NCBI RefSeq assembly: GCF_017565645.3
Contig: NZ_CP086136.1
Coordinates: 6,493,501-6,557,500 of the forward strand
Direction: 5' to 3'
Source of the DNA: Bradyrhizobium barranii subsp. barranii
GTDB taxonomy: Bacteria > Pseudomonadota > Alphaproteobacteria > Rhizobiales > Xanthobacteraceae
Length of the DNA stretch: 64,000 bases
Shown one piece after another: positions 53,646 through 62,837 of the stretch. Each line of letters starts with the position of its first letter. The stretch's first letter is position 1. The notes under the pieces were generated by a model, which worked only from the letters and a program-made list of their open reading frames with translations, was not told the origin of the DNA and searched no databases. The position numbers and the translations under genes are program-made.

Positions 53646-54611
53646 ATGTTCTTCGACGCTCTCGCCCCCTCCTCCGCCCTCCAGTTGATCCGGTTTTCCG
53701 ACGTCGACGCGTTTCGGCCGGCCGAGTCGATGGAAGACGCCCGCAGCATTCCGCTCGACGTCGCCAACTTCGCTGCGGCGCGTGCGATCGTGAACCTCCC
53801 GGGGTGCCGGATCATCGTGGCGAGGTCGTTTGCGCGGATCCTCGATACCGCCTATCGCGCACCGGGCGGCATGGTGATCCTGCCGATGACCGACGATCTG
53901 CGGGCCAGCTCGAGCGGGATCGAACTCGACTCGCGCGTTTTCATCGCCTTGCGCGGCAATCATCATTGTCATTTCGTCGAGCATCAGACCAATTACCACG
54001 CGCTGATCATGTTCTCCCCCGCGCTCAGGGATCGCGGCTGGTTCGATCGCGCCGATGCATTGTGGGTTCGCATCGCGGACCCCGTGGCGCATCTCTACGC
54101 GCGTCAGCTTGTTCTCGACATCCTGCGGACCGCGTCCGTAGAGCCGCACATGTTCGAAACCACCGAGGTCGCCGCGCATCTCCAGGAGGGTCTGCTGCTC
54201 GCCTTCGACGACCTGTTTCAAATCGACCCGTTGTCTGATCGCACCGCCCCGAATGCCGGCGCGCGATCAGCCAGGCTCGTGCAACAGATCGACGATTACG
54301 TCTCGGCCTATCCGACCGCTCCGATCTATACGGCCAATCTCGCCGGCGAGTTGGGTGTTTCGGTCCGAACGCTCGGCGGCGCGGTGAGCAAGGTGCGCGG
54401 CATGAGCCTGCATCAGTACATCCGCCTGAAGCGGCTGTGGGCCACACGCTCGCGGCTCCTGAAGGGCGGCGGCGCGACGGTCGCCACGTGCGCACGCGCC
54501 CAGGGATTTCATCACCTCGGCGAGTTTGCCGCGGCCTACCGCGCGACCTTCCACGAGGCGCCCTCCGACACGCTGGCACGGGCCCGGCACACCTGCCGTT
54601 CCGCAAGCTGA
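53646..54611 (+). CDS. AraC-family transcriptional regulator
   Basis: The 321-residue product has an N-terminal sensor region and a C-terminal AraC double helix-turn-helix (YTANLAGELGVSVRTLGGAV, then GATVATCARAQGFHHLGEFA). ATG 53646 is chosen. A TTG 54 bp earlier would add an unlikely leader. No adjacent target is obvious. Confidence 0.85.
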   Translation: MFFDALAPSSALQLIRFSDVDAFRPAESMEDARSIPLDVANFAAARAIVNLPGCRIIVARSFARILDTAYRAPGGMVILPMTDDLRASSSGIELDSRVFIALRGNHHCHFVEHQTNYHALIMFSPALRDRGWFDRADALWVRIADPVAHLYARQLVLDILRTASVEPHMFETTEVAAHLQEGLLLAFDDLFQIDPLSDRTAPNAGARSARLVQQIDDYVSAYPTAPIYTANLAGELGVSVRTLGGAVSKVRGMSLHQYIRLKRLWATRSRLLKGGGATVATCARAQGFHHLGEFAAAYRATFHEAPSDTLARARHTCRSAS

Positions 54612-54736
54612 CATCACAGGCGCGACGCCGATGGCTTGCCTTGACCACGCGTCGGGGGGCTATGGAACAGGTTCCCTCGAACGAGGTTGTCAGGTCCGAG
54701 CAGTGCGCCGCCAGCCAGTCCCGGGGGCGCGCTGAC

Positions 54737-54767
54737 AAACCCCGCGCGCCCTACGCGCGGGGTTTTT
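54737..54767 (+). terminator. Intrinsic terminator
   Basis: AAACCCCGCGC and GCGCGGGGTTT form an 11-bp stem with a 7-base loop, followed by TTC. It separates the AraC gene from the small protein gene at 54800. Confidence 0.8.
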
Positions 54768-54799
54768 CTCGCCGTCAATCAAGTGGTTCAGGGAAGAGA

Positions 54800-54952
54800 A
54801 TGTCTATCAACCGTAACGTCCTGTTTCTGATCATCGGCGCTCTGGTCGTCACGGCAGCCGTGCTCGGCTACAATCTCTACCAGGCGAAGAAACAGCCCGA
54901 CGGCCTGCAGATCAATGTCGGCCCCAATGGGCTGAAGATCCAGGGCAAGTAA
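54800..54952 (+). CDS. Small single-pass membrane protein
   Basis: The 50-residue product has one membrane helix (VLFLIIGALVVTAAVLGYNL) and a short tail (QINVGPNGLKIQGK). GGGAAGAGA precedes the ATG. The function is unknown. Confidence 0.6.
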   Translation: MSINRNVLFLIIGALVVTAAVLGYNLYQAKKQPDGLQINVGPNGLKIQGK

Positions 54953-55002
54953 TGGGACCCGCGAATTCGGCCGGCCGGGCCTCAAGGCTCCGGCCTGGCA
55001 AG

Positions 55003-55079
55003 TGGCGCGCTCGGAAGGATTCGAACCTCCGACCCTCGGAATCGAAATCCGATGCTCTATCCAGCTGAGCTACGAGCGC
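55003..55079 (-). tRNA. tRNA-Arg (anticodon TCG), CCA encoded
   Basis: The 77-base cloverleaf has acceptor GCGCTCG/CGAGCGC, a D-arm with GCTCAGCTGGATAGAGC, anticodon stem TCGGA/TCCGA around TTTCGAT (anticodon TCG, reading CGA), a T-arm with GGTTCGAATCC, discriminator G and encoded CCA. Confidence 0.95.
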
Positions 55080-55231
55080 CCCGGCCCGGGTATGGGGCCG
55101 CAACCGAGAAGCGCCGGACCGCTGCTGGCAAGCCAGCGCACCGGACGGCGTTCGGATCGGTTCGAATTAGCAGAGAGATTGACCAATAAAAAGCCCTCCC
55201 CGTCTCGATTCGAGACGGGTCGGAGGCACCC

Positions 55232-55762
55232 TTACCAGGTCGTGTTGAAGAGACCGAAATGAGGCTGCTGCGCGAACAGCATCGGCCGGCCCTGTTGCGG
55301 CGCCGGGTGCGCCCTGGCGACCTTGCGCTTGGGCTGAGCCTGGATCTGAGGCGTCTGCCCCTGGGGAAGCTGAGCCTGCGCCTGAACTTGCAGCTTGGCC
55401 TCGGTCTTCTTGGCCGCAGCGGCGTTGGCCTTCGGGGCCGGCGTAAACTGGGCGAAGGTCTCGCGCACCCGCGCCTTGGCCGACATCTCGGCCAGCTCCG
55501 GCGAAGCAGCCTCCTGCACCGGCGCCTGAGGCGCAACGACCGCGGCGGTCTTCACTGCGGGTGCGGCAATCGTCGGCTGGCTGGTGTCGAGCACGACACG
55601 CTCAGGCAAATGGCGATCCGACCGAATCCGGATCAAGGGCTGATCGTTGCTTGCGGTGACAATGGCCCGTGCAACCGGTTGCGACGGCAGAACGTAATCC
55701 GCCGCGAACAACAGTGCGAGCAACGCTCCACCGACGAAAACGAAGTACCTGAAAATGGGCAT
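55232..55762 (-). CDS. Membrane-anchored Ala/Pro/Gln-rich protein
   Basis: The 176-residue product from ATG 55762 has one N-terminal membrane helix (YFVFVGGALLALLFAADYVL) and a long low-complexity region (KANAAAAKKTEAKLQVQAQA, then PQGQTPQIQAQPKRK). It may act as an envelope spacer. No family is recognised. Confidence 0.6.
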   Translation of the reverse strand: MPIFRYFVFVGGALLALLFAADYVLPSQPVARAIVTASNDQPLIRIRSDRHLPERVVLDTSQPTIAAPAVKTAAVVAPQAPVQEAASPELAEMSAKARVRETFAQFTPAPKANAAAAKKTEAKLQVQAQAQLPQGQTPQIQAQPKRKVARAHPAPQQGRPMLFAQQPHFGLFNTTW

Positions 55763-55923
55763 CGGCCACGCTCCGCCCCCCGCATCCCCGCGTGGGCTCT
55801 TCGCCTTAAACCGGCGATACTCTAATTGGTTCCTGCACCCGGCCCTTGGTTCAAATGGCAACGCCAAGTTTTTCGGCCAAGGCCTGCGGACAGTAACTTT
55901 TCCGCTACCGGGAACTCCGGGCG

Positions 55924-56547
55924 TTACGCGCGCCGTGCTGCGACCAGCGAACACTTCGCCTGATCGGCGTTAACGTTGATGAAGCCGACAGGGATACGGG
56001 CAAAGGTCTTGCGGCTCTTCATCGTTACCGTGTCGGCAAGCACGCGGTTACGGTCGGTGAGATGACTGCCATCGCGCCGCGTGAACGCGCAGACGATCTC
56101 CAGATCCTTAACGGCATAGTCATTGTCGTTTCGCAGCGTGAACGTCACCAGCGCCTTCGAGCCGAGCCCGCCACGGCGCCAGGTCTGCGATGAGATTTTG
56201 AGGCGATCGAGTTCTGCCGCAGCTGGCGCCTGAGCTTCGACAATCGGCGAGACCGCCGCCGCCGTACTGCCCGGAGGTGCCGGTTCGACCGTTGCCACGT
56301 CAGACTTCACCGGCTCGGTGCTGTTGCCCCTGGAGAGCGGCAGCAACATCCACACCCCGCAGCCGACGATGATCGCCGCCAGTAGCCAGAGCAGGCTTCG
56401 CCCGAACGAGACGCTCGCGATCGTCACGGCTCGCGCCAGACGCTCGCCGCTCCCGGCGAAACGTCCCCACCCGATCCGATCAAACCTGGCGTTCATGGCT
56501 GTATCACCGACCGCGGCCTGGGCTCGTTCGACGACGGACTCGGCCAC
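55924..56547 (-). CDS. Membrane-anchored hypothetical protein
   Basis: The 207-residue product has one membrane helix (SLLWLLAAIIVGCGVWMLL), a Pro/Ala linker, and a C-terminal beta-type domain (ALVTFTLRNDNDYAVKDLEI, then FARIPVGFINVNADQAKCSL) that resembles extracellular FxLYD-like folds. The function is unknown. It may be co-oriented with the 55232 gene. Confidence 0.65.
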   Translation of the reverse strand: MAESVVERAQAAVGDTAMNARFDRIGWGRFAGSGERLARAVTIASVSFGRSLLWLLAAIIVGCGVWMLLPLSRGNSTEPVKSDVATVEPAPPGSTAAAVSPIVEAQAPAAAELDRLKISSQTWRRGGLGSKALVTFTLRNDNDYAVKDLEIVCAFTRRDGSHLTDRNRVLADTVTMKSRKTFARIPVGFINVNADQAKCSLVAARRA

Positions 56548-56677
56548 TGCTTACCTTAATCCGGGAGACGACCTAAGGTTCCCGCGCTCATGCCGAGTCG
56601 GTAAGGACGGTGGCGATCACCAGCCGGGGCCGCTAACATGCGCTGCAACATCGAAGACCCCGTTGGGAGAACATGAA

Positions 56678-57064
56678 ATGCCAGTCGTCGTCACCTGGGA
56701 TCACGTCCATCTGCGCAGTCCCGATCCGGAGGCCACAGCAGCCTGGCTGCGGGACATCCTCGGCGGCGAGGTCGTGCGCGCACCGGGACGGATCGACGTG
56801 AATCTCGGCGGCGCAAAGATCTTCATCGCATCGCTCGAGGGCGACAACGCCGTCAACCCGCCGCCGCCACACCCGCATCAGGGCCTCGACCATCTCGGTC
56901 TCACCGTGAAGGACATCGACGCCGTCGCGGCCGAGATCAAGGCCAAGGGCGTCACCTTCACGCGCGAGCCGACCACGATCCGGCCCGGCGTGCGCATCTG
57001 CTTCATCCGCGGCCCGGAAGGCATCTCCATCGAGCTGCTCGAGCGCGACAAGAAATACACCTAA
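56678..57064 (+). CDS. VOC/glyoxalase-fold protein
   Basis: The 128-residue product from ATG 56678 has the metal-site pattern of the vicinal oxygen chelate fold: WDHVHLRSPDPEAT, GLDHLGLTVKDID and GISIELLERD (His and Glu ligands). Its activity is unknown. It could be a lyase, dioxygenase or binding protein. Confidence 0.85.
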   Translation: MPVVVTWDHVHLRSPDPEATAAWLRDILGGEVVRAPGRIDVNLGGAKIFIASLEGDNAVNPPPPHPHQGLDHLGLTVKDIDAVAAEIKAKGVTFTREPTTIRPGVRICFIRGPEGISIELLERDKKYT

Positions 57065-57114
57065 CGCGGCGCCGCATCTGAGGTCGACGAGAGGCCGGGC
57101 GTGCTGCCGCCCGG

Positions 57115-57501
57115 CTAACTCATGCTGCCAGGCATAAAGCAGCGGATGGCGACGCCCATGTAGCCGTAGATCGGCCACACCATGGTGCGCCCGACCCGGT
57201 TCGGCTCCGAGATGACGGCCTCCTCGGGCACGTCAACCCAGACAAGCTCCTGCTGCTGGCCGTCGAGCACATGACCCAGGCGCGGGATGCGGACACGATA
57301 ATGTCCGTCCTTGCTCTCCCAGTCAGTGTCCGAGAGCGCCGAGCCGTCGGCATCGGAACAGCAAGGCCCCTTGCCGCTGCGCAGGCCGTCGAACCACGCC
57401 TTCAATTCGGCATTGGTGTTGACGAACTGGCCGCGGTCGCGCGCATGCCCCGAGGGGGCTGCGAGCGCGATCAAGGCCAAGGCGCAAGTGAGGCTCACCA
57501 T
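57115..57501 (-). CDS. Secreted protein of unknown function
   Basis: The 128-residue product from ATG 57501 has a signal peptide (SLTCALALIALAAPSGHARD) and a mature domain with NTNAELKAWFDGLRSGKGPC, then CSDADGSALSD, and a C-terminal Cys near RCFMPG. The three Cys may form disulfides. Similar proteins are common in Bradyrhizobium. The function is unknown. Confidence 0.7.
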   Translation of the reverse strand: MVSLTCALALIALAAPSGHARDRGQFVNTNAELKAWFDGLRSGKGPCCSDADGSALSDTDWESKDGHYRVRIPRLGHVLDGQQQELVWVDVPEEAVISEPNRVGRTMVWPIYGYMGVAIRCFMPGSMS

Positions 57502-57869
57502 GCTTCGCCAGCGTGGCGCGCCGCCAGTCGGCCGTTGTGTTTCGCAAATCGTGGGACGCACACTGTATAGACGCGACTCATCGCCGCCGGACTCGATCCA
57601 GTTGCTCACGTTTGTCTTGCTCCAGCACCCCGCGGCCAGTGCAACAATGGTTATGCATTTCGCGGGCCAACTTGATTCGCAACGACTGGCCTCGCGTCAT
57701 GATCAGACCGTCATGGCGGTGTCATAGACAAGCCGGGACAACTACGGCTGGCGGCGGCAAGATCGCACCGCCGCCCGGCAAACTGCCGCGTTGCGTGCGG
57801 GAACGCGCTTTGGCATAAAAGCTCTACCGGTTACGCCGTTGGGCGATGGCGGCCGGCCTGTGGGACGTG

Positions 57870-58223
57870 ATGAAGAACGGCCTCTACTCGATTCACGTGA
57901 ACCTGCTCGATGGTCGAGTCGGCAAGGGCAGCGGCGTGATTCTTTTTCGCGACGGCAAGATTCTTGGCGGCGATGCGTACCTCTATTACACCGGCAGCTA
58001 CGTCGTGAAGGACGACCACACCTTCAAAGGCGAGGTGCTGGTGCAACGACACACCTCGCCGCGGGGCGATGACAATCCGCTGTTCGGCGGCCCTGCCCCG
58101 GTCGGCATCGGCGTCAGCGGGACCTACACGGACACCCGCGCGGAGATGACGGGCACAGCGCTCGTCGGCAAGGCCAGCCTGATTTTCGGCGCCACGCTGC
58201 ACAAGCTCGCGGAAGCTGATTAG
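57870..58223 (+). CDS. GrlR-type regulatory protein
   Basis: The 117-residue product (KNGLYSIHVNLLDGRVGKGS, then VILFRDGKILGGDAYLYYTG and FKGEVLVQRHTS) fits the GrlR family, small beta-barrel proteins named after a negative regulator of type III secretion in enteropathogens. In soil bacteria the target is unknown. A start at 57846 is possible. Its end is 8 bp from the convergent kinase gene. Confidence 0.7.
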   Translation: MKNGLYSIHVNLLDGRVGKGSGVILFRDGKILGGDAYLYYTGSYVVKDDHTFKGEVLVQRHTSPRGDDNPLFGGPAPVGIGVSGTYTDTRAEMTGTALVGKASLIFGATLHKLAEAD

Positions 58224-58231
58224 GCGCGGGA

Positions 58232-60919
58232 CTATTCCGCAGCCTGCTCGAGCGGCGCGGTGCGCGGCAGGATGATCTGGATGCGCGTCCCCTCGCCCGG
58301 CTCGGAATCGAGATCGAGCCGCCCGCCGAGGCGGTTCGTCACGATGCTGTAGACGATGTGCAGTCCGAGGCCGGTGCCGCCCTGGTCGCGCCGCGTCGTG
58401 AAGAATGGATCGAAGGCACGGCGGCGGACGTCGAGCGACATGCCGCAGCCATTGTCCGAGAAGATGATCTCGACATTGTCCTTGCCGGACTCGCGCACCT
58501 GGATGTCGATGATCCCCGGCCGGCCGTCCGGGAAAGCGTGCGCCACCGAATTGAGAAACAGATTGGTCAGCACCTGGCCATATGGGCCGGGATAGCTGTT
58601 CATGGTCAGGCTCGGCTGGCACTCGACGTTGAGCGTCAGATTGTGTTTGCGCAAGCCGGGCCGCAGGCTCATCACCACCTGCTCGGTGAGGTCGCCGAGA
58701 TCGAAGCTGCGCTGGTCCGAGTAGTTGCGGTCGGCCGCGACCTGCTTGAACGACTGGATCAGCTCGGCCGCGCGGTTCAGATTCGAGACGAGCTGCGAGG
58801 ACGCATCGCGGCTGGTGTTGAGGAAGTCGTTGAGCGTGGAGCGACGGAGCTCGCCGCGCTCGACTTCGGAGGTGAACATCGCGGTCTTGCGCTCCAGCGC
58901 GGATGCGACCGTGAGGCTGATACCGACGGGATTGTTGACCTCGTGGGCGACGCCGGCGACGAGCCGTCCGAGCGCGGCGAGCTTCTCCGCCTCGATCAGC
59001 GAGGCCTGGGTCTCGCGCAGGTTTCGCAACGCGGTCTCGGCAGATTCCTTGGCTTTGCGCATCTCCTGCTCGCCGCGCTTGCGCTCGCCGATGTCGAGCG
59101 CCACGGTGACGATCCGCTCGATCTCGCCGTCGGCATCGAGCAGCGGCAACTTGTTGACCAGCCATTGCCGCATGTTGCCGGAGGCGTCCTTGTACTCCTC
59201 TTCGTAGAAGCCGAGACCTTTTCGAAGCCTGAGCACCCGCTTGTCGTTCTCGTCGGTCTTGGCTGCGCCGTAGCGCGACATCAGATCCGCGGTGGTGCGG
59301 CCGAGCGCATCGGCGGGCTCGATGCCGAAGATGCCGGCCATGTAGCGGTTCATCAGCACGTAGCGCAGCTCGCGGTCCTTGACGTTGATGACCGCGGGCA
59401 CGGTGTCGATGACTTGCTGGAGCAGGCGCCGTCCTTCGGCGATGGCGTCTTCCGCCCGCTTCTGGTCGGTGATGTCGCGCAGCGTGCCCTCGTAGCGGAC
59501 GATGTTGCCCGCCTCGTCCTGCACGCCCGTGGCGCTGTCGGAAAGCCACAGGATGTTGCCGCTGCGCTGGCGCACCTGGTACTCGAACTCGCGCACGATG
59601 CCGTCGCGCGCCATCAGCCGCTGGTATTCGGCGCGCGCCTCGGGGTGGACGTAGATGGTGTGGGCGATGTCGTTGATGCTGTCGATGAGCTGCTGCGGGC
59701 TGTCATAGCCCATCATCCGCGCCAGCGCCGGATTGGCGTTGAGGAGATCGCCGGCCGGCGTCGTGACGTAGATGCCGTCGACCGAGCCCTCGAACAGCTT
59801 GCGGTAGCTCTCTTCGGCAAGGCGCTGCTCGGTGAGCGCCCGCACCGCCGCCTCGCGCGCCGTGTCGGCCTCCTCCAGCGCGCGGCGGAACACTTCGGCC
59901 GCGCGCGCGATGTCGCCGATCTCGTTGTCGAGGTCGGCCGACGGGATCGAGGTGTCCTTCTCGCCCGCTGCGAGCGCGCGGATGGATCTCGCGATCTTCG
60001 CAAGCGGCCGGACGGTCCGCCGCACCACGAAGCCCGCCGCAAGAATGCCGATCAAGACGCCGATGGTGCCGAACACGATGCTCTGCCACCGTGCCTCAGT
60101 CAGCGTACGGGCGAAATCGCGCGACAGCACGTGACCGCGCCGGGCGCTGACCTCGCGCAGCAGTTCCGTGACGCGGCCGATCAGGCGGCCCTCGGTGCCC
60201 AGCACCTCCCGGTCGATATCGGCGATCTGCCGCTCCCGGACCGCCACCGCGATGATGGCCTCGGCATAGTCGTTCACGGCCGTCTTCAGCCTGGCGTCCG
60301 CGATGTCCATCGCCCGCATCCCCTGTGCGGCCTGCTCGGCGGCGGACGGGTTGCGCGCGAGCAGCCCGAGTGCGATCCGGCTCTGCGATTCCGACAGGCG
60401 GGAGGCGAGCTCGCGGTCCGCCGCGGCTCCGACGGCCACGTCGAACCGGTCGCGCAGCGGCGGCAGGCCGGCGAGCAGCTGGGCGCGGCGGTCGATCAGG
60501 GTCGAGATCCGCTCGAGGCCATTGCGATAGGTCGCAAGGCGCTCCGTGACCCCGTCGATCATGTCCTGCTGCTCGGGCGCGAGCTCGATGCGGGTCTTCC
60601 TCAGGATGTCGTTCAGTGTCGAGGCCGCCTCGCCGACCTGCTTGAACTGGGTGCCGGCGCCGGGATCGGTGACGAAATCGCGCGCCGCAAGCCGCAGCTC
60701 GTTCATGCGGCGGTCGATGTCCTCGGCGAGGTCGCCGACGCTCTGGAGCCGCTGCAACTCAGCGAAGGTCGTATCGATGTGCCGGATCGCGATCACGCTC
60801 GCGGTCGAGGTGACGATGATCACCGCCAGCACCAGGAGGAAGCTGCCGAAGGTGAGCTGGCCGATGGAGAGCGAGAATGTTCGCTTTTTCTCAGGGGTCG
60901 GCGTCAATTCGGCGGACAT
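58232..60919 (-). CDS. Large membrane sensor histidine kinase with two PAS domains
   Basis: The ~895-residue product has TM1 at ~25-45, a large helical periplasmic domain (RIALGLLARNPSAAEQAAQG), TM2 near 285-305 (VFGTIGVLIGILAAGFVV), HAMP, two PAS/PAC units (VDGIYVTTPAGDLLNANPAL and VPAVINVKDRELRYVLMNRY), HisKA with His near 657 in GVAHEVNNPVGIS, and an ATPase with GTGLGLHIVYS. It has no receiver domain and no partner regulator next to it. Start 60919 is chosen over one 22 codons upstream. Confidence 0.88.
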   Translation of the reverse strand: MSAELTPTPEKKRTFSLSIGQLTFGSFLLVLAVIIVTSTASVIAIRHIDTTFAELQRLQSVGDLAEDIDRRMNELRLAARDFVTDPGAGTQFKQVGEAASTLNDILRKTRIELAPEQQDMIDGVTERLATYRNGLERISTLIDRRAQLLAGLPPLRDRFDVAVGAAADRELASRLSESQSRIALGLLARNPSAAEQAAQGMRAMDIADARLKTAVNDYAEAIIAVAVRERQIADIDREVLGTEGRLIGRVTELLREVSARRGHVLSRDFARTLTEARWQSIVFGTIGVLIGILAAGFVVRRTVRPLAKIARSIRALAAGEKDTSIPSADLDNEIGDIARAAEVFRRALEEADTAREAAVRALTEQRLAEESYRKLFEGSVDGIYVTTPAGDLLNANPALARMMGYDSPQQLIDSINDIAHTIYVHPEARAEYQRLMARDGIVREFEYQVRQRSGNILWLSDSATGVQDEAGNIVRYEGTLRDITDQKRAEDAIAEGRRLLQQVIDTVPAVINVKDRELRYVLMNRYMAGIFGIEPADALGRTTADLMSRYGAAKTDENDKRVLRLRKGLGFYEEEYKDASGNMRQWLVNKLPLLDADGEIERIVTVALDIGERKRGEQEMRKAKESAETALRNLRETQASLIEAEKLAALGRLVAGVAHEVNNPVGISLTVASALERKTAMFTSEVERGELRRSTLNDFLNTSRDASSQLVSNLNRAAELIQSFKQVAADRNYSDQRSFDLGDLTEQVVMSLRPGLRKHNLTLNVECQPSLTMNSYPGPYGQVLTNLFLNSVAHAFPDGRPGIIDIQVRESGKDNVEIIFSDNGCGMSLDVRRRAFDPFFTTRRDQGGTGLGLHIVYSIVTNRLGGRLDLDSEPGEGTRIQIILPRTAPLEQAAE

Positions 60920-61043
60920 TGGGGCTTTTGAGGACCGGGCTATTGGAGGCCCAATATACGATGGTTTGCGGCCCCGGGGGAACATGCCTCGCGCTGCCGA
61001 ATATCCTTAATATCGCGAGTCCGCCGCCCTTCTCCCCACCTGA

Positions 61044-61958
61044 TTATGACGTTTTAACGCTGGCCGGCCGCCGGGCCGGGATCGTCATGGCGGCGACGCC
61101 GAGGACGACGCAGGCAAGCCCGATCCAGGCGGTCCGGCTCAGGGTTTCGCCGAGGAAGGCGACGCTGATGGCGACCCCGATGGGCACGCGCAGATACGCC
61201 TGTGCGGTGGTGCCGACCGAGCCCAGCGTCTGGATCAGGCGGAAATAGATCGCGAACGCCGCCGCAGTCGAGAAGGTCGCCAGCGCGAGCAGCGCCAGCA
61301 CGGAACTCAACGAGGGCGACAGCGTCCAGGGCTGTTCGACGATCAGCGAGGCCGGGATCAGCGCCGCCGCGCCCGCCAGCAGCGAGCCCGCGGCCGGTGC
61401 CATCGGATCGAGACCTTTAAAGCTGCGGCCGAAGATCGCGGCGCAGGCGTAGCAGATGGTGGCGGCGACGATGGCGGCCTCCGCGACGAGGCCACTGCCG
61501 ACGTCGTGGAAGGCGTCGACGCCGACGATCAGCAGGATGCCAGCCATGCCGGCGACCACGCCGAACAGTTTTCGCGGCGTCGTCACCTCGTGGCGCGTGA
61601 CGACGGCCGTGAGCAGGAAGGTGAAGATCGGCCCGGCCGAGTTGAGGATGGTCGCGAGCGACGCGTCGACATGACGCTCGCCCCAGGCGATCAGCGTCCA
61701 GGGGATGACGCTGTTGAGTACGGCCTGGAACGCGAAGCGCTGCCAGGTCGCGGCATCCATGGGCATCCTGATGCCGCGTGCCCACATGACGACGAGCAGC
61801 AGCAGCCCGGCGATCGTGGTGCGCGCCGCGATCAGCGTGATCGGCGGAATGGTGGCGACGCCGAGCTTGATGAAGGTGTAGGAGCCGCCCCAGAGCGTTG
61901 CGAGCGCGACCAGCAGCGCCAGCTCGACGGCGATGTTGGGGTCCCGTCCCTGATCCAT
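61044..61958 (-). CDS. EamA-family (DMT) transporter
   Basis: The ~304-residue product has ten membrane segments in two EamA repeats (ELALLVALATLWGGSYTFIK, then VAEAAIVAATICYACAAIFG). ATG 61958 with GGGACG upstream is chosen over ATG 61976. The substrate is unknown. Confidence 0.88.
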   Translation of the reverse strand: MDQGRDPNIAVELALLVALATLWGGSYTFIKLGVATIPPITLIAARTTIAGLLLLVVMWARGIRMPMDAATWQRFAFQAVLNSVIPWTLIAWGERHVDASLATILNSAGPIFTFLLTAVVTRHEVTTPRKLFGVVAGMAGILLIVGVDAFHDVGSGLVAEAAIVAATICYACAAIFGRSFKGLDPMAPAAGSLLAGAAALIPASLIVEQPWTLSPSLSSVLALLALATFSTAAAFAIYFRLIQTLGSVGTTAQAYLRVPIGVAISVAFLGETLSRTAWIGLACVVLGVAAMTIPARRPASVKTS

Positions 61959-62013
61959 TTTGCACGTCCCGTCCATTCGCGATGGACGGAATCTAGCGCG
62001 TCCGTGGCCGCCA

Positions 62014-62037
62014 ATACTTCGTTTGGTATCGAAGTAT
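62014..62037. promoter_or_regulatory. Palindrome upstream of the EamA gene
   Basis: ATACTTCG and CGAAGTAT form perfect 8-bp arms around 8 bases. There is no T-run, so an operator for the EamA gene is more likely than a terminator for the NUDIX gene, whose stop is at 62039. Confidence 0.4.
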
Positions 62038-62038
62038 C

Positions 62039-62833
62039 CTAGCCGACCGCCCCGACCTCGAACACCTCGCCGTCATAGCCGGCTTCGCGGGGAATGCGGA
62101 GCTGGCGGCCGGTTTCGGTCTTGGTCATGACCGGCATCACCGTGACGACCGACATGCCGCGGGCGTGCTCCAGCGCGGCGCCCACGCTGCCCTGCTTGGC
62201 GAGGCGGATCAGGTTGCGCGTGGTCGGGAACGGCAGCTTGAAGCGGCCGCTCTCGCCGCCCTCCACCGCCTCTCGCGGCGACACCCAGATCGAGTCGGTG
62301 GACTCCCGGCCGTCATGGGCGCCGAGCTGATCGGGCGGTGCGGCCGCGAGGAAGAACCAGGTGTCGAACCGCTTCGGCATGCCCTCCGGCGTGATCCAAT
62401 GCGCGTAGGGCACGAGCGTATCAAGCGCGAGCTGGAGGCCGTTGTCGGCCAAGATGCTCAGGAAGCTGATCTTGTGCTCGTTGAGGGCGACGCGATGCTT
62501 GTCGGCGATCTCGCCGGCGCGCTTGGCATCGATCGGCGTGCCCGCGCCCTTCGCCCGCGCCAGCAGGATGCCGCTCTCCTCAAAGGTCTCGCGGATCGCG
62601 GCGATCCGAAAACCGCGATCCGATTCACTCAGGCCCTCGCCGCCCGAATAGAGGTCAGCACGGGCGACGATCTCGTTGTCGCCGGCATCGACACTGCCGC
62701 CGGGAAACACCAGCGCGCCCGAGTTGAACTCGATCTGATGATGGCGGACCATCATGAAGACTTCGATTTCCTTTGCGCCGTCACGGAGCAGAAGGATGGT
62801 CGAAGCCGGGCGTGATGCTGATGTCTCGGGCAT
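62039..62833 (-). CDS. NUDIX hydrolase
   Basis: The 264-residue product has the Nudix core (FPGGSVDAGDNE, a ~25-residue insertion, then AAIRETFEESGILL), similar to NUDT7/NUDT19-type hydrolases that often act on CoA derivatives. The substrate is not certain. It ends 4 bp from the DapA-like gene in the same orientation, so the two are likely co-transcribed. Confidence 0.85.
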   Translation of the reverse strand: MPETSASRPASTILLLRDGAKEIEVFMMVRHHQIEFNSGALVFPGGSVDAGDNEIVARADLYSGGEGLSESDRGFRIAAIRETFEESGILLARAKGAGTPIDAKRAGEIADKHRVALNEHKISFLSILADNGLQLALDTLVPYAHWITPEGMPKRFDTWFFLAAAPPDQLGAHDGRESTDSIWVSPREAVEGGESGRFKLPFPTTRNLIRLAKQGSVGAALEHARGMSVVTVMPVMTKTETGRQLRIPREAGYDGEVFEVGAVG

Positions 62834-62837
62834 TCAA

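Noticed and set aside
54437-54799. Extension of the small membrane-protein frame upstream
   Set aside because: The frame is open but crosses a strong terminator and overlaps the AraC gene out of frame. The ATG at 54800 has its own ribosome-binding site.
57831-59549. Minus-strand frame of 572 codons overlapping the kinase and GrlR genes
   Set aside because: It is in a shifted frame across real domains. The Arg-rich low-complexity translation is typical of a shadow.
58358-60931. Long plus-strand frame of 857 codons
   Set aside because: It is the antisense shadow of the large kinase gene. The composition is rich in Arg, Gly, Asp and Ala without motifs.
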